64,000 bases of DNA, taken from NCBI RefSeq assembly GCF_004343585.1, contig NZ_SLYW01000003.1:682001-746000 (forward strand), given 5' to 3'. A model generated the notes under the pieces. It searched no databases and had not been told where the DNA came from. It saw only the letters and a program-made list of their open reading frames with translations. This document shows positions 1-10,110 of the stretch, piece by piece; within the stretch, counting starts at the first letter, position 1, and each line of letters opens with the position of its first letter. Source of the stretch: Neorhizobium sp. JUb45. Its GTDB lineage: Bacteria > Pseudomonadota > Alphaproteobacteria > Rhizobiales > Rhizobiaceae. A program made the position numbers and the translations under genes.

Positions 1-211
1 TTGGTTGGACTGGAGGCATGATCGATTAGGCCGAAGAGCGGTGCCGAACAACCATGGAATTCGAGGGAAAAAGCAGTTTCTGTCCGAACTCCCTTTCCGT
101 CCCATGGCCTTTTCCCAATGCGACCATTCTGTGCATTAGCCCTCTCGCCACGCATTCTTTGTCGCCTGAACCCGCTCAAGGGAAACAGTTTTGCCTTCTT
201 TTTGCCGCGAA

Positions 212-239
212 TTGACTAACTCGACCTGACCGCTAGTGT
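212..239 (+). promoter_or_regulatory. possible promoter of the sulfate transport operon
   Basis: TTGACT at 212-217 is followed after 16 bases by TAGTGT at 234-239, about 29 bases before the first gene of the sulfate operon. The match to the -10 consensus is weak. Nothing else in bases 1-267 looks like a gene or RNA. The ribosome site AGGAGAG lies just before the start codon at 268. Confidence 0.25.
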
Positions 240-267
240 TTAGCCACCAGAACACAGGAGAGACCTC

Positions 268-1305
268 ATGCTGAATTTTACCGATGGAATTGGAAAGCGA
301 CTGCTGGCTGTCGCCCTCGGCGTGACGCTCGCTGCCGGAAGCGTGGCACCGGCCTTCGCGGCCTCCCAGCTCCTCAACGTGTCCTATGATCCGACCCGCG
401 AGCTCTACAAGGATTTCAACGCCGCCTTCATCAAGCACTGGAAGGCAGAGGGCGGTGATGATGTCACCATCCGCCAGTCGCATGGCGGCTCCGGTGCGCA
501 GGCGCGCTCCGTCATCGATGGTCTCGATGCCGATGTCGTGACGCTGGCGCTCGAAAGCGATATCAACGCCATCCAGAAGACCGGCAAGATCAAGGAAGAC
601 TGGCGCACCCGCCTTCCCAACAATGCTTCGCCCTACACATCGACGATCGTCTTCCTTGTCCGCAAGGGCAATCCGAAGGGCATCAAGAACTGGGGCGATC
701 TCGTAAAGGGTGACGTGCAGATCGTCACGCCGAACCCGAAAACCTCTGGCGGCGCCCGCTGGAACTATCTTGCTGCCTGGGCCTGGGCCAATGAAGAGTT
801 CAAGGGCGACCAGGACAAGATCAAGGCTTACATCGCCGATCTCTACAAGCGTGCGCCTGTACTCGACACCGGTGCTCGCGGCTCGACGGTCACCTTCGCA
901 CAGCGCCAGATCGGCGACGTTCTGCTTGCCTGGGAAAACGAGGCCTACCTCGCCGGTGAGGAATTCGGCAAGGACGCGTTCGATATCGTCGTGCCGCCGA
1001 TCTCCATCCTCGCCGAGCCGCCGGTCTCCGTCGTCGACAGCGTCGTTGATGCCAAGGGCACCCGCAAGGTGGCGGAAGCCTACCTGCAGTATCTCTACTC
1101 GGACGAAGGCCAGAACATCGCGGCCAAACACTTCTATCGCCCGTCGAAGCGCGAGGTCGTGAAGCCTGAACTCCTGAAGCAGCTGCCGGATATCAAGCTC
1201 GTCACCATCGACGATCCGCTGTTCGGCGGCTGGAAGAAGGCGCAGCCGGAACATTTCGGTGATGGCGGTATCTTCGACCAGATCTACAAGCCCGGCGCCA
1301 AGTAA
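268..1305 (+). CDS. sulfate ABC transporter substrate-binding protein
   Basis: Periplasmic sulfate/thiosulfate receptor of the Sbp/CysP family, 345 aa, the usual length. An N-terminal signal peptide is visible: a basic GKR segment, a hydrophobic stretch, then a cleavage region around APAFAAS near residue 30. The mature protein carries family hallmarks such as [11 protein letters not shown] and [11 protein letters not shown], and the C-terminal RPSKREV region. It is the first gene of a same-strand run with cysT, cysW and cysA, so it delivers sulfate to that permease. The start at 268 has AGGAGAG 6-7 bases upstream. Sbp and CysP paralogs differ in ligand preference, which cannot be settled here. 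In other bacteria such operons are induced by sulfur limitation through CysB-like regulators; no such site was identified. Confidence 0.95.
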   Translation: MLNFTDGIGKRLLAVALGVTLAAGSVAPAFAASQLLNVSYDPTRELYKDFNAAFIKHWKAEGGDDVTIRQSHGGSGAQARSVIDGLDADVVTLALESDINAIQKTGKIKEDWRTRLPNNASPYTSTIVFLVRKGNPKGIKNWGDLVKGDVQIVTPNPKTSGGARWNYLAAWAWANEEFKGDQDKIKAYIADLYKRAPVLDTGARGSTVTFAQRQIGDVLLAWENEAYLAGEEFGKDAFDIVVPPISILAEPPVSVVDSVVDAKGTRKVAEAYLQYLYSDEGQNIAAKHFYRPSKREVVKPELLKQLPDIKLVTIDDPLFGGWKKAQPEHFGDGGIFDQIYKPGAK

Positions 1306-1407
1306 TCCCACCCCTTGAACTTGGCCAAGTGACACTGACGGCACGGTGCGGTAGTTTTATCCGCACCGTTGCCATGTTGGGCCTGTATCTCGAACCCGGA
1401 AGCAAGC

Positions 1408-2265
1408 ATGACCGCATCCGCCACCGCTTCGAAGGCGGGCTGGAGAGTAAAGCAGCCGAGCATCATACCGGGGTTCGGTCTGACACTCGGCTTTTCGCTC
1501 GCCTACCTGTCGCTGATCATTCTCATTCCTATCGCCGGCCTGCTCTGGCGCACGGCCGAACTCGGCTGGTCCGGCTTCCTCGCCATCCTCATGGATGAGC
1601 GCACCATCCGCGCCCTTTACGTCTCGTTCGGCACTGCTTTTGCGGCGGCCCTGATCAATGTCGTGTTCGGCACGCTGCTGGCCTGGGTGCTCACCCGTTA
1701 CCGTTTTCCCGGCCGCCGGCTGATCGATGCCATGGTCGACCTGCCGTTTGCGCTGCCGACGGCTGTAGCCGGCATCGCCTTCGCCTCTCTTTATGCGCCG
1801 AATGGCTGGGTCGGTTCGTTGTTCATGCCGTTCCGCATTGCCTACACGCCTTATGGCATCGTCATCGCGTTGATCTTCATCGGCCTGCCCTTCGTGGTGC
1901 GCACGGTGCAGCCGATCATGGAAGAGATCGACCGTGAGGTGGAAGAGGCCGCCGCAACGCTCGGCGCCAATCGTTTCCAGACCATTTTTCAGGTCCTGCT
2001 GCCGGGCCTGACGCCTGCGATCCTGACAGGCTTCGCGCTCGCCTTCGCACGCGGCGTCGGTGAATACGGCTCGGTCATCTTCATCGCCGGAAATATTCCT
2101 TACGTTTCGGAAATCGCGCCGCTTCTGATCGTCATCCGGCTGGAAGAGTTCAACTATGCGGGCGCAACAGCCATCGCCACGATCATGCTGCTGATCTCTT
2201 TTGCCATGCTTCTGGTGATCAATCTTATCCAGGCCTGGAGCCGTGGGAGGTATGGCAATGCGTGA
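1408..2265 (+). CDS. cysT: sulfate ABC transporter permease CysT
   Basis: Inner-membrane permease subunit (CysT/CysU) of the sulfate importer, 285 aa with about six hydrophobic segments. The permease cytoplasmic loop is present as [15 protein letters not shown] near residue 190, where it would contact the CysA ATPase. The ATG at 1408 is preferred over in-frame codons further upstream because the family begins a few residues before the PGFGLTLGF segment. The end overlaps the start of cysW by 8 bases, which indicates translational coupling. It pairs with CysW to form the channel. Confidence 0.94.
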   Translation: MTASATASKAGWRVKQPSIIPGFGLTLGFSLAYLSLIILIPIAGLLWRTAELGWSGFLAILMDERTIRALYVSFGTAFAAALINVVFGTLLAWVLTRYRFPGRRLIDAMVDLPFALPTAVAGIAFASLYAPNGWVGSLFMPFRIAYTPYGIVIALIFIGLPFVVRTVQPIMEEIDREVEEAAATLGANRFQTIFQVLLPGLTPAILTGFALAFARGVGEYGSVIFIAGNIPYVSEIAPLLIVIRLEEFNYAGATAIATIMLLISFAMLLVINLIQAWSRGRYGNA

Positions 2266-3118
2266 TAACCGCCGCGCGTCCTTCCGCAATCCCGCCGATG
2301 AAAGCCTCGTCACCAAAGTCCTGCTCGTTGCGCTGACCTTGGTTTTCCTCGCCTTCTTTCTCTTCCTACCGCTGGTCTCGGTTTTCGTCGAGGCGTTCCG
2401 CGATGGTTGGGGCGCTTACGAGGAAGCCCTGATCGAGCCCGATGCCTGGGCGGCCATTCGGCTGACGCTGACGGTCGCTGCCATCGCGGTACCGCTCAAC
2501 GTCGTTTTCGGCGTGGCGGCAGCGTGGGCAATCGCCAAGTTCGAATTCAAGGGCAAGGCTTTTCTGATCACCCTGATCGACCTGCCTTTCTCCATCTCCC
2601 CGGTCATTTCCGGCCTCGTCTATGTTCTGCTGTTCGGAAGTGCTAGCCTGCTGGGGCCGTGGCTGAAAAGTTATGGTATCGAGATCCTGTTTGCCGTGCC
2701 CGGCATCGTGCTCGCCACCGTCTTCGTCACTTTTCCCTTCGTGGCGCGCGAACTCATCCCGCTCATGCAGGACCAGGGCACCGGCGACGAGGAAGCGGCG
2801 CTGTCGCTTGGCGCCTCCGGCTGGCAGACCTTCTGGTACGTGACGCTGCCCAATATCAAATGGGGCCTGCTCTACGGCGTGCTGCTGTGTAATGCCCGCG
2901 CCATGGGCGAGTTCGGGGCGGTGTCGGTCGTCTCTGGCCGTATCCGCGGCCTCACCAACACCATGCCGCTGCATGTCGAAATCCTCTATAATGAGTACAA
3001 CATGGTCGCGGCTTTCGCGGTGGCATCGCTGCTCGCGCTTCTGGCGCTCGTCACCCTCGCATTGAAAACCTTTCTCGAACTTCGGTTCGGTGCCGGCGCC
3101 GCCGGCGGCAGACATTAA
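2258..3118 (+). CDS. cysW: sulfate ABC transporter permease CysW
   Basis: Second membrane subunit of the sulfate importer, 286 aa with about six transmembrane helices. The EAA-type loop reads [15 protein letters not shown] around residue 190. The family segment around [11 protein letters not shown] follows. I chose the ATG at 2258 because GGGAGG at 2245-2250 lies 7 bases upstream; the ATG at 2252 and the GTG at 2243 are too close to it. The gene overlaps cysT and is followed after 12 bases by cysA, so the four genes form one operon. Confidence 0.94.
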   Translation: MRDNRRASFRNPADESLVTKVLLVALTLVFLAFFLFLPLVSVFVEAFRDGWGAYEEALIEPDAWAAIRLTLTVAAIAVPLNVVFGVAAAWAIAKFEFKGKAFLITLIDLPFSISPVISGLVYVLLFGSASLLGPWLKSYGIEILFAVPGIVLATVFVTFPFVARELIPLMQDQGTGDEEAALSLGASGWQTFWYVTLPNIKWGLLYGVLLCNARAMGEFGAVSVVSGRIRGLTNTMPLHVEILYNEYNMVAAFAVASLLALLALVTLALKTFLELRFGAGAAGGRH

Positions 3119-3130
3119 AAGGCCGATCGC

Positions 3131-4168
3131 ATGGAAGTTCGCATCAACAATATCCGCAAGGAATTCGACCGTTTTGCCGCGCTGAACGAGGTGTCGCTCG
3201 ATATCGCGTCCGGCGAACTGATCGCCCTGCTCGGTCCATCCGGCTCCGGCAAGACCACGCTTCTGCGCCTGATCGCCGGCCTGGATTTCCCGACCGACGG
3301 CCAAATCTTCTTCGGGGAAGAGGATGCCTCGCATAGCAGCGTGCAGGAGCGCAATGTCGGTTTCGTGTTCCAGCATTACGCGCTGTTCCGCCACATGACG
3401 GTGGCCGAAAACATCGGTTTCGGTCTGAAAGTGCGCCCTTCGGCCACGCGCCCCCCCAAGGCCGAAATCCGCAAAAAGGTCTCCGACCTGCTGGACATGG
3501 TGCAGCTGTCCGGCTTGGAAAACCGCTATCCGAACCAGCTCTCCGGCGGCCAGCGCCAGCGCGTCGCGCTTGCCCGCGCCATGGCCATCGAACCACGTAT
3601 CCTTTTGCTCGACGAACCTTTTGGCGCGCTTGATGCGAAGGTCCGCAAGGAGTTGCGCCGCTGGCTGCGCGAATTCCATGATCGCACCGGCCACACAACC
3701 GTCTTCGTCACCCACGATCAGGAAGAGGCGCTGGAACTCGCGGATCGCGTCGTGGTCATGAGCCAGGGCAAGATCGAGCAGGTCGGCTCGGCCGATGATG
3801 TCTATGACCGGCCGCAATCGCCCTTCGTGTTTTCGTTCATTGGCGAATCCTCACATCTGCCGGTCGAAGTGAAGGATGGCACGGTGCTGTTCCAGGGTGA
3901 GCCGGTTGGTCTTTCGGAAAGCGCCGATACCGCCGGTGACCTGTTCTTCCGCCCGGAAGATGTGACGCTGACCGATGAAGCGCATGCGCTGTCGGGCAAG
4001 GTGACCGCCTCTCGCCGGCTTGCCGGAACGCGTATCGCCGAGATCGACATCGCCAATAATGGCCATGCGCCCTTTCACGTGGAAATCGAGGTGCCGTTGC
4101 ATGCGCCGATCGAACTCGGTTCGGAAGCACGTTTCCGCCCGACGCGATGGAAGATCTTTTCGAAATGA
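3131..4168 (+). CDS. cysA: sulfate ABC transporter ATP-binding protein CysA
   Basis: ATPase of the sulfate importer, 345 aa. Walker [10 protein letters not shown] is near residue 34, the signature [14 protein letters not shown] near 137, Walker [12 protein letters not shown] near 157, and the H-loop [12 protein letters not shown] near 191. The C-terminal ~110 residues form the TOBE-like regulatory domain usual in CysA. It is the last gene of the sbp-cysT-cysW-cysA run. Cytoplasmic; energises sulfate and probably thiosulfate uptake. Confidence 0.95.
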   Translation: MEVRINNIRKEFDRFAALNEVSLDIASGELIALLGPSGSGKTTLLRLIAGLDFPTDGQIFFGEEDASHSSVQERNVGFVFQHYALFRHMTVAENIGFGLKVRPSATRPPKAEIRKKVSDLLDMVQLSGLENRYPNQLSGGQRQRVALARAMAIEPRILLLDEPFGALDAKVRKELRRWLREFHDRTGHTTVFVTHDQEEALELADRVVVMSQGKIEQVGSADDVYDRPQSPFVFSFIGESSHLPVEVKDGTVLFQGEPVGLSESADTAGDLFFRPEDVTLTDEAHALSGKVTASRRLAGTRIAEIDIANNGHAPFHVEIEVPLHAPIELGSEARFRPTRWKIFSK

Positions 4169-4177
4169 ATTGAAATG

Positions 4178-4217
4178 GAGGCGGGTCGGGCAGGCCGAAA
4201 AATCTGTCTCCCGCCTC
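4178..4217 (+). terminator. hairpin after the sulfate operon
   Basis: GAGGCGGG at 4178-4185 pairs exactly with CCCGCCTC at 4210-4217 across a 24-base loop, immediately after the cysA stop codon. There is no run of T afterwards, so it may be a processing or stability hairpin rather than an intrinsic terminator. Confidence 0.35.
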
Positions 4218-4296
4218 TCTTCCACCTGAACGCGTAAGCTTCGGTAAATGAAACTTCGCTAAAGAAAGCCTGGATTGTCTTTCTAACAGGTTCCAG

Positions 4297-5601
4297 ATGG
4301 CGCAGAGTGCCCCTAATTCCGCTGTTGTGTCTGCGGTGCGTGATACGCATGCGATCGCGACACAATCCGCGGGAAAACCGCAGCGACTGCAGGATCCCAG
4401 CCTGCCTGTCTTCTTTCTGCTCGTCGCTGCGACGGCGCTGTTGGCGACAGTTCTGCTGGTCGATGGCAACCTGTTTACGCGCGGCTGGCAATTTTTGATG
4501 TCATGGCTTTTAGGTGAAACGGATCAGATGCATCTCGCAACGCTTTCTTTTGCCAGCGGCTGGACCGGCCGGCGCCTGAAAACCGCAAAAACTGACGATA
4601 TCACGCCCTCGCGCGAGGAAATCGATCGCGCCATCGCGCTTCTCGACAGCCAGCCCAATGCCAGCGCCGGCCTCGTGCGGCTGGGTGACAAGAACGTGCT
4701 GTTTTCCGATTGCGGCAACGCCTTCATCATGTATGCCCGCCAGGGCCGTTCGCTTGTCGCCCTATTCGATCCGGTCGGACCCAGCGAGCTCTGGCCCGAC
4801 CTGCTGCAAAAATTCATCGCAGCCGCCCGCAGGCAACGGTGCCGTCCGGTCTTCTATCAGGTCTCCACCGAGTTTCTGCCGCATGCCTTCGATAGCGGCC
4901 TGCGCCCCTACAAGCTTGGCGAACAGGCGGTGGTGGATCTCACGCGTTTTGATCTGAAGGGTGGCGCCTGGCTAAAACTTCGCCGCTCGATCAACCGTGC
5001 CGAACGCGATGGTCTGGAATTTTCGATGTTGCCGGTCGAGCAGGTGCCGGATGTCATCGACGAACTTTTATCCGTCTCGCGCACATGGCTTGCGGCCCAC
5101 AATGCTTCCGAAAAAGGCTTTTCACTGGGCACGTTCGATCCCGCCTATGTGAAGGCCGGCCCGGTTGCCGTCATCCGCATCGAGGGGCGCATCGTCGCTT
5201 TCGCCAGCATTCTCGAAGCCGGCCAGCATGGCGATGCCTTCATCGATCTCATGCGCCATATTCCAGATACCCATCGCGGCATGATGGATCTTCTGTTCGT
5301 GCGCATCATGGAGCATATGAAAGCGCGCGGTTTTCGCACGCTCAACCTCGGCATGGCGCCGCTGGCCGGTCTTGTCGACCATCGCTACGCGCCGCTCTGG
5401 AACCATTTTGGTCGGCAGGTTTTCCAGTTCGGCGAGCGGTTCTACAATTTCCGTGGCGTGCAGGCTTTCAAGTCGAAATTCGATCCGGTCTGGCAGCCGC
5501 GTTATCTGGTGGTCGCCGGTCGTCGCGGCATGCCGATGGCATCGCTTTACGATGTCACAATGCTGATCGGCGGCGGTCTCAAGGGTGTTTTCCGCCGATA
5601 A
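4297..5601 (+). CDS. DUF2156 protein, catalytic half of an MprF/LpiA-like aminoacyl-phosphatidylglycerol synthase
   Basis: 434 aa. One hydrophobic segment (about residues 32-56) is followed by a soluble DUF2156 domain of the GNAT-like fold found at the C-terminus of MprF and rhizobial LpiA. Matching features are the RLGDKNVLFSDCG and FIMYARQGRSLVALFDPVGP strands, the KLRRSINRAERDGL segment, and the C-terminal NLGMAPLAGL and YNFRGVQAFKSKFDP blocks. Full-length MprF/LpiA has a long multi-helix flippase domain that is missing here. Family knowledge suggests transfer of an amino acid from tRNA to a lipid or other acceptor at the membrane, but the substrate cannot be assigned. It stands alone 128 bases after cysA, so a shared function with sulfate uptake is doubtful. 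Confidence 0.8.
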   Translation: MAQSAPNSAVVSAVRDTHAIATQSAGKPQRLQDPSLPVFFLLVAATALLATVLLVDGNLFTRGWQFLMSWLLGETDQMHLATLSFASGWTGRRLKTAKTDDITPSREEIDRAIALLDSQPNASAGLVRLGDKNVLFSDCGNAFIMYARQGRSLVALFDPVGPSELWPDLLQKFIAAARRQRCRPVFYQVSTEFLPHAFDSGLRPYKLGEQAVVDLTRFDLKGGAWLKLRRSINRAERDGLEFSMLPVEQVPDVIDELLSVSRTWLAAHNASEKGFSLGTFDPAYVKAGPVAVIRIEGRIVAFASILEAGQHGDAFIDLMRHIPDTHRGMMDLLFVRIMEHMKARGFRTLNLGMAPLAGLVDHRYAPLWNHFGRQVFQFGERFYNFRGVQAFKSKFDPVWQPRYLVVAGRRGMPMASLYDVTMLIGGGLKGVFRR

Positions 5602-5607
5602 AACCAA

Positions 5608-5790
5608 TCAGCCGCGATAGGCAACAAGCACCGCACCGGCTGCAATGAAGCAGACGCCGAGCCAGTTCGGCAGAGACAGCTTTTCGCCCAGAAAGGTGAC
5701 GCCGAACACGGCGACCAGCACGACGCTCATCTTGTCGATCGGTGCCACGCGGACACCACCGCCCAGAATTGCCAGCTCAGAAGCATGGGT
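5608..5790 (-). pseudogene. 3' remnant of an EamA/DMT family transporter
   Basis: Reading the minus strand from about 5775 to the stop at 5608-5610 gives a typical last part of an EamA transporter: RVAPIDKMSVVLVAVFGV, then FLGEKLSLPNWLGV, then FIAAGAVLVAYRG and a stop. Only about 55 codons survive. The frame meets a stop just beyond 5805 and there is no start codon with a ribosome site. The break lies close to the toxin-antitoxin pair that begins at 5938, which suggests the insertion or a deletion removed the first ~80% of the gene. Confidence 0.7.
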
Positions 5791-5903
5791 TGCTGCCTGT
5801 TCGAATCTCTAATGCTCTCCCGCCGTAGACCCTAGCGCAGTCAGGCATAGCGCGTAAGGCGATTGGACCTCGACCGTTGACGACAGGGCTGCCCGGTGCA
5901 ATC

Positions 5904-5925
5904 ATGCATCGCAATTGCAACGCAT
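5904..5925 (+). promoter_or_regulatory. near-palindrome upstream of the toxin-antitoxin pair
   Basis: A 22-base near-palindrome centred on GCAATTGC, with outer arms ATGC and GCAT and two mismatched pairs, ends about 12 bases before the antitoxin start. Type II antitoxins usually repress their own promoter at such a site. Assignment is by position and symmetry only. Confidence 0.4.
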
Positions 5926-5937
5926 GAGGTGATGCCG

Positions 5938-6219
5938 ATGAAAACCGCCACCATTCCATCGCTGCGCGTGGATCCTGAATTGCGCGCTGCTGCTGAAAGT
6001 GTGTTGAAAGAGGGCGAGACGCTGTCTGCTTTCGTCGAGGCTTCGGTAAAGCAGCAGGTTTACATCCGCAAAACGCAGGCGGAGTTCATTGCGCGCGGGC
6101 TGGCTTCACTGGCTGAAGCGGAGCGGACAGGCGTCTATTACAGTTCGGAAGACGTGCATGCGATGCTGCGCGAAAAGCTCGAAAGAGCCAGGAAGCGCAA
6201 GGCCGCGCAGTCCAAATGA
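5938..6219 (+). CDS. ribbon-helix-helix type antitoxin (RelB/ParD-like)
   Basis: 93 aa. The N-terminus (TATIPSLRVDPELRAAAESV) fits a ribbon-helix-helix DNA-binding domain, and the C-terminal part is helical and very basic (KLERARKRKAAQSK). The last 4 bases overlap the start of the toxin gene (ATGA), as is normal for type II pairs. The antitoxin should bind the ParE-like protein and repress the pair. An ATG at 5938 is preferred to the GTG at 5896 because the family starts at this residue. It is similar in size to YlcI/YnfO-type proteins. Confidence 0.75.
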   Translation: MKTATIPSLRVDPELRAAAESVLKEGETLSAFVEASVKQQVYIRKTQAEFIARGLASLAEAERTGVYYSSEDVHAMLREKLERARKRKAAQSK

Positions 6220-6515
6220 CGTTTCGGCTTAAATATACGGCGGATTTTTACGAGGATTTGGATCGCATAACCGAATTCTTGATCGAGCACGATCCTGACC
6301 TTGCCGAGCGCGCAATCATCGCGATCGATAAAGCCCTAACAATTCTCGAGGATTTTCCTTTGATTGCCAGAGCAGTGTCGGCTGACGAGCCAATGCTCCG
6401 TGAACTGGTAATCCCTTTCGGCTCTTCGGGTTACGTCGTTCTTTTTCGTATTGACGGCAAGGATGTCATTTCCGTCGCCGCCATCCGCCACCAGCGCGAA
6501 GACGACTATCACTGA
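6216..6515 (+). CDS. RelE/ParE family toxin
   Basis: 99 aa, the usual size for ParE/RelE toxins. Characteristic parts are the N-terminal YTADFYEDLDRI helix, the DFPLIARAV region, the strand YVVLFRIDGKDVISVAAIRH, and a C-terminal RHQREDDYH tail. ParE members poison gyrase, RelE members cut mRNA on ribosomes; the target cannot be told from sequence. It overlaps the antitoxin gene by 4 bases and ends 12 bases before the convergent betA stop. Confidence 0.85.
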   Translation: MTFRLKYTADFYEDLDRITEFLIEHDPDLAERAIIAIDKALTILEDFPLIARAVSADEPMLRELVIPFGSSGYVVLFRIDGKDVISVAAIRHQREDDYH

Positions 6516-6527
6516 CGCTGAGCCCAG

Positions 6528-8180
6528 CTACCGATCGCTCACACCCGCACGCGGGTTGACCCAAGGCTCCTGATTGCTGCGGGGCAGGGGCGTTCTTCCC
6601 AAAATATGATCCGCTGCCTTCTCGCCCGTCATGATCGATGGGCCGTTGAGATTGCCGTAGGTCACATGCGGAAAGATCGAACTGTCGGCCACTCGCAACC
6701 CCTCGACGCCAATCACCCGGCATTGCGGATCGACCACCGCCATCGGGTCGTCGGCACGGCCCATGCGGCAGGTGCCGCAGGGGTGGTAGGCGCTTTCCAG
6801 ATGGTGCCGCAGAAAGGCGTCGATTTCTTCATCCGATTGCACGGCCTCGCCCGGCTGGATTTCCGGGCCGCGATAATCGTCGAACGCTTTCTGGGCAAAG
6901 ATATCGCGGGTGAGACGCACGCAATGGCGAAACTTTTCCCAGTCTTCTGGATGGCTCATATAGTTGAAGCGGATGACCGGATCATCTTTTGGATCGGACG
7001 AGCGCAGCGTCACGTTGCCGCGCGATTTCGACAGATTGTAGCCGACATGGACCTGGAAACCATGGCTCTTGGCCGCCGCCTTGCCGTCATAGGAAATGGC
7101 GACGGGCAGGAAATGGAACTGGATATCCGGCTGCTTCAAACCGGCTTCCGAACGCAGAAAGGCGCAGGCCTCGAACTGGTTGGAGGCGCCAAGCCCGCCC
7201 TTTGTCATCAGCCATTGTGCGCCGGCCACGCCCTGCCAGAACCACGGCAGCCACGAATAAAGAGAAACCGGCTTGGTCGAGACCTGCTGGAAATAAAATT
7301 CCATATGGTCCTGCAGATTGGCGCCGACCCCCGGCCGGTCCGCTTTCACCTCGATACCCATGTCTTTCAGGTGCTGCGCCGGCCCGATGCCCGACAGCAT
7401 CAGCAGCTTTGGTGAGTTGAAAGACGATGCGGCTACGATCACCTCGCGGTTGGCCCTGATCACCTCCGTCACGCCGCGACGGGAAATTTCGACGCCGATG
7501 GCGCGTCCGTTCTCGATCACCACCCGGTTGGCGAAACCGGTGACGAGCTCAACGTTTTTCCGCTTCATCGCCGGCCGTAGATAGGCATTGGCGGCAGACC
7601 AGCGGCTACCATTGTGAATGGTCTGCTCCATCAGCCCAAAACCTTCCTGTTTCGAGCCGTTATAGTCGTCGGTCGTCTCGAACCCGGCCTGCGCCCCCGC
7701 CTTGATGAAGGCATGGAACAGCGGATTGGTCACCGGCCCGCGCCGCACATGCAAAGGCCCATCGGTGCCGCGCCATCCGGCCTCGCCGCCATGGCTGTGC
7801 TCCATGCGCTTGAAATAGGGCAGCACATCCGCATAAGCCCAGCCGGACGCGCCCAGCTCCTCCCAGCGATCGTAATCCTCCGCATGGCCGCGCACGTAGA
7901 CGAGGCCATTGATCGAGGACGAGCCACCGAGAACCTTTCCACGCGGTGCAGTAATCCTGCGGTTGTCGAGGTGCGGCTCGGGCTCGGAAAGATAACCCCA
8001 GTTGTAACGTTTCATGCTCATCGGCCAGGCGAGAGCGCCGGGCATCTGGATGAACGGCCCGATATCGGAACCGCCGGCCTCAATGACGATCACCGAATTT
8101 TTGCCGTCCTCCGACAGGCGGTAAGCCATGGCGGACCCCGCCGAACCGGAACCGATGATGACGAAATCTGCCTGCTGCAT
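6528..8180 (-). CDS. betA: choline dehydrogenase BetA
   Basis: GMC-family FAD flavoenzyme, 550 aa, the usual length. The ADP-binding motif [17 protein letters not shown] is at residues 7-23, followed by the GMC signature around [20 protein letters not shown] near residue 80. The C-terminus holds the catalytic region [13 protein letters not shown] and [16 protein letters not shown]. It oxidises choline to betaine aldehyde, passing electrons to the respiratory chain. It follows betB on the same strand but with a 462-base gap containing an opposite-strand gene, so it may have its own promoter or read through. Confidence 0.96.
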   Translation of the reverse strand: MQQADFVIIGSGSAGSAMAYRLSEDGKNSVIVIEAGGSDIGPFIQMPGALAWPMSMKRYNWGYLSEPEPHLDNRRITAPRGKVLGGSSSINGLVYVRGHAEDYDRWEELGASGWAYADVLPYFKRMEHSHGGEAGWRGTDGPLHVRRGPVTNPLFHAFIKAGAQAGFETTDDYNGSKQEGFGLMEQTIHNGSRWSAANAYLRPAMKRKNVELVTGFANRVVIENGRAIGVEISRRGVTEVIRANREVIVAASSFNSPKLLMLSGIGPAQHLKDMGIEVKADRPGVGANLQDHMEFYFQQVSTKPVSLYSWLPWFWQGVAGAQWLMTKGGLGASNQFEACAFLRSEAGLKQPDIQFHFLPVAISYDGKAAAKSHGFQVHVGYNLSKSRGNVTLRSSDPKDDPVIRFNYMSHPEDWEKFRHCVRLTRDIFAQKAFDDYRGPEIQPGEAVQSDEEIDAFLRHHLESAYHPCGTCRMGRADDPMAVVDPQCRVIGVEGLRVADSSIFPHVTYGNLNGPSIMTGEKAADHILGRTPLPRSNQEPWVNPRAGVSDR

Positions 8181-8296
8181 GAATATCCCCTAGGGTAATC
8201 GAATAGGCGTTTGGGTGATTTGGAACTGAATGCGGCTCTTGTTAGGTTTTGATGTTCTATGATTTCATGGCGGCAGAGACTGGACGAGGCGTATCG

Positions 8297-8629
8297 ATGG
8301 GTGCCAGGAATTTCACCAAAAATATTCTCGCCAAACTTGCTCGTCGCGAGAGTGAAAGGCTGGCTCAAGAACGTGCTCGTGAACGGTTCAGCGAAGGTAT
8401 CTCCAACATTTACCGAGACCGCCGTGAACGCCACCAACCTCGCTCTCGATATATGACAAGACAAGCTCGCAAAGGTGTGGTTGCTGTTGGAGCGTTTTTT
8501 GGACTTCTCGTACACTTACGCTCCGGGCTAAACATGATACTTTGCATTTCTGTTTTCGGCGTTTGCGCTCTATTGATCTTCGAGCGCTGGAGGCAGGTGA
8601 AGCGCGCACGCGACGCTCACTTCGACTAG
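8297..8629 (+). CDS. small membrane protein of unknown function between betB and betA
   Basis: About 110 aa, on the strand opposite the bet genes. The first half is highly charged and helical (RRESERLAQERARERF); the second half has two hydrophobic segments (VVAVGAFFGLLVHL and MILCISVFGVCALLIF) and a basic tail. I recognise no family. The local composition is poorer in G+C than the bet genes, which suggests acquisition. The ATG at 8297 is chosen; an earlier ATG at 8252 is in frame. In bet operons known from Sinorhizobium, betB and betA are adjacent, so this gene is an insertion relative to that order. It may be spurious. Confidence 0.45.
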   Translation: MGARNFTKNILAKLARRESERLAQERARERFSEGISNIYRDRRERHQPRSRYMTRQARKGVVAVGAFFGLLVHLRSGLNMILCISVFGVCALLIFERWRQVKRARDAHFD

Positions 8630-8642
8630 CGCTGTTTCGCTC

Positions 8643-10106
8643 TCAATACGGCGCGTCCACCTTGCCCATGCCTACATAAACCGTCTTCAGTTCGGAATAA
8701 TGCTCCAGCGCGGCCAGCGAGTTTTCGCGCCCGAAACCGGACTGCTTCGAGCCGCCGAAGGGAATTTCCACCGGGCAGAGATTGTAGGTGTTGATCCACA
8801 GGGTGCCGGCATCCAGCTGATCCACCACCCGATGCCCGCGCGTCAGATCGGCGGTGAACACGCCCGCTGCCAGGCCAAATTCTGTCGTGTTGGCGCGAGA
8901 AATCACCTCGGCTTCGTCGTCGAAATCCAGCACGCACATGACCGGCCCAAAAATCTCCTCGCGGGCGATTGTCATCTCGTCGGTCACATCGGCAAACACG
9001 GTCGGCTGGATGTAATACCCTTCGCCGGTGACATGGTTCGGTAATCCGCCGCCGGTGATGAGCGTCGCACCTTCCGCTTTGCCCTTGTCGATATAGGAGA
9101 GCACTTTCTGGCGCTGCTCGAAGGAGACCATCGGCCCCATCTGGGTCGCCTCGTCCAGCGGTTCGCCGATGACGATGTTTTCCGTGCGCACCTTCAGTTT
9201 TGCCAGAAACTCCTGCTTGATCGCCTTCTGTACGAACACACGCGTGCCGTTGGAGCAGACCTGTCCGGTCGAATAGAAATTGCCGAGCATGGCGCCGCCG
9301 ACGGCTGAGTCGAGATCGGCATCGTCGAACACGATCAGCGGCGATTTTCCGCCTAGCTCCATCGTCACATGTTTCAGGTTTCCGGCAGCCGCTGCCGCCA
9401 CCTTGCGGCCGGTCGGCACTGAGCCGGTCAGCGACACTTTTGCAACGTCGGGATGCTGCACCAGCAAAGGCCCGGTCGAGCGGTCCCCCTGGATGACATT
9501 GAACAGACCCTTTGGCAGCCCTGCTTCAATCAGGATTTCTGCGATCTTCAAGGCACCGAGCGGCGTGTTTTCCGATGGCTTGAACACCATGGCATTGCCG
9601 GCGGCGAGCGCCGGTGCCGCCTTCCAGCAGGCGATCTGCTGCGGATAGTTCCAGGCGCCGATGCCGACGCAGACACCGAGCGGCACACGCTTGGTATAAG
9701 CAAAATCGCCACCCAGCGGAATGTAATCGCCATTCAGCCCGGCCGCGATCACGCCGCCGAAAAATTCAAAACTGTCGGCGCCCGATGTCGGGTCGGCGAC
9801 GATGGTTTCCTGAATGGGTTTGCCGGTATCGAGCGTTTCCAGTTGCGAAAGCTCACGGTTGCGTTCGCGGATCAGGTCGGCGGCCCGGCGCAGGATACGG
9901 CCGCGTGCGGTCGGGCTCAAAGCCGCCCATTCCGGCTGCGCCCGTTTGGCGGCGGCAATCGCCTGTTCAACGATCGCGGGCGTTGCCGCATGCAGCCGGG
10001 CAATCACCTCTCCGGTGGCCGGGTACAGGCTTTCGAAGGCGGTGCCTTCGGTGTCTTCCACATAGTCGCCATCGATAAAGTGGCTGGCAATGGGTTGTGC
10101 GCGCAT
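8643..10106 (-). CDS. betB: betaine aldehyde dehydrogenase BetB
   Basis: 487 aa NAD(P)-dependent aldehyde dehydrogenase that converts betaine aldehyde to glycine betaine. The active-site glutamate lies in [11 protein letters not shown] and the nucleophilic cysteine in [12 protein letters not shown] near residue 285. The segment [20 protein letters not shown] is the cofactor-binding strand typical of ALDHs. The start codon is 4 bases after the betC stop, so it is co-transcribed with betI and betC. Confidence 0.96.
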   Translation of the reverse strand: MRAQPIASHFIDGDYVEDTEGTAFESLYPATGEVIARLHAATPAIVEQAIAAAKRAQPEWAALSPTARGRILRRAADLIRERNRELSQLETLDTGKPIQETIVADPTSGADSFEFFGGVIAAGLNGDYIPLGGDFAYTKRVPLGVCVGIGAWNYPQQIACWKAAPALAAGNAMVFKPSENTPLGALKIAEILIEAGLPKGLFNVIQGDRSTGPLLVQHPDVAKVSLTGSVPTGRKVAAAAAGNLKHVTMELGGKSPLIVFDDADLDSAVGGAMLGNFYSTGQVCSNGTRVFVQKAIKQEFLAKLKVRTENIVIGEPLDEATQMGPMVSFEQRQKVLSYIDKGKAEGATLITGGGLPNHVTGEGYYIQPTVFADVTDEMTIAREEIFGPVMCVLDFDDEAEVISRANTTEFGLAAGVFTADLTRGHRVVDQLDAGTLWINTYNLCPVEIPFGGSKQSGFGRENSLAALEHYSELKTVYVGMGKVDAPY

Positions 10107-10110
10107 AAAA

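Noticed and set aside
2366..3817. Long minus-strand frame of 483 codons across cysW and cysA
   Set aside because: Both sense genes carry clear ABC motifs, and the antisense translation resembles nothing.
5602..5607. Possible fusion of the DUF2156 gene with the EamA remnant
   Set aside because: They lie on opposite strands with separate stop codons a few bases apart, so they are convergent neighbours only.
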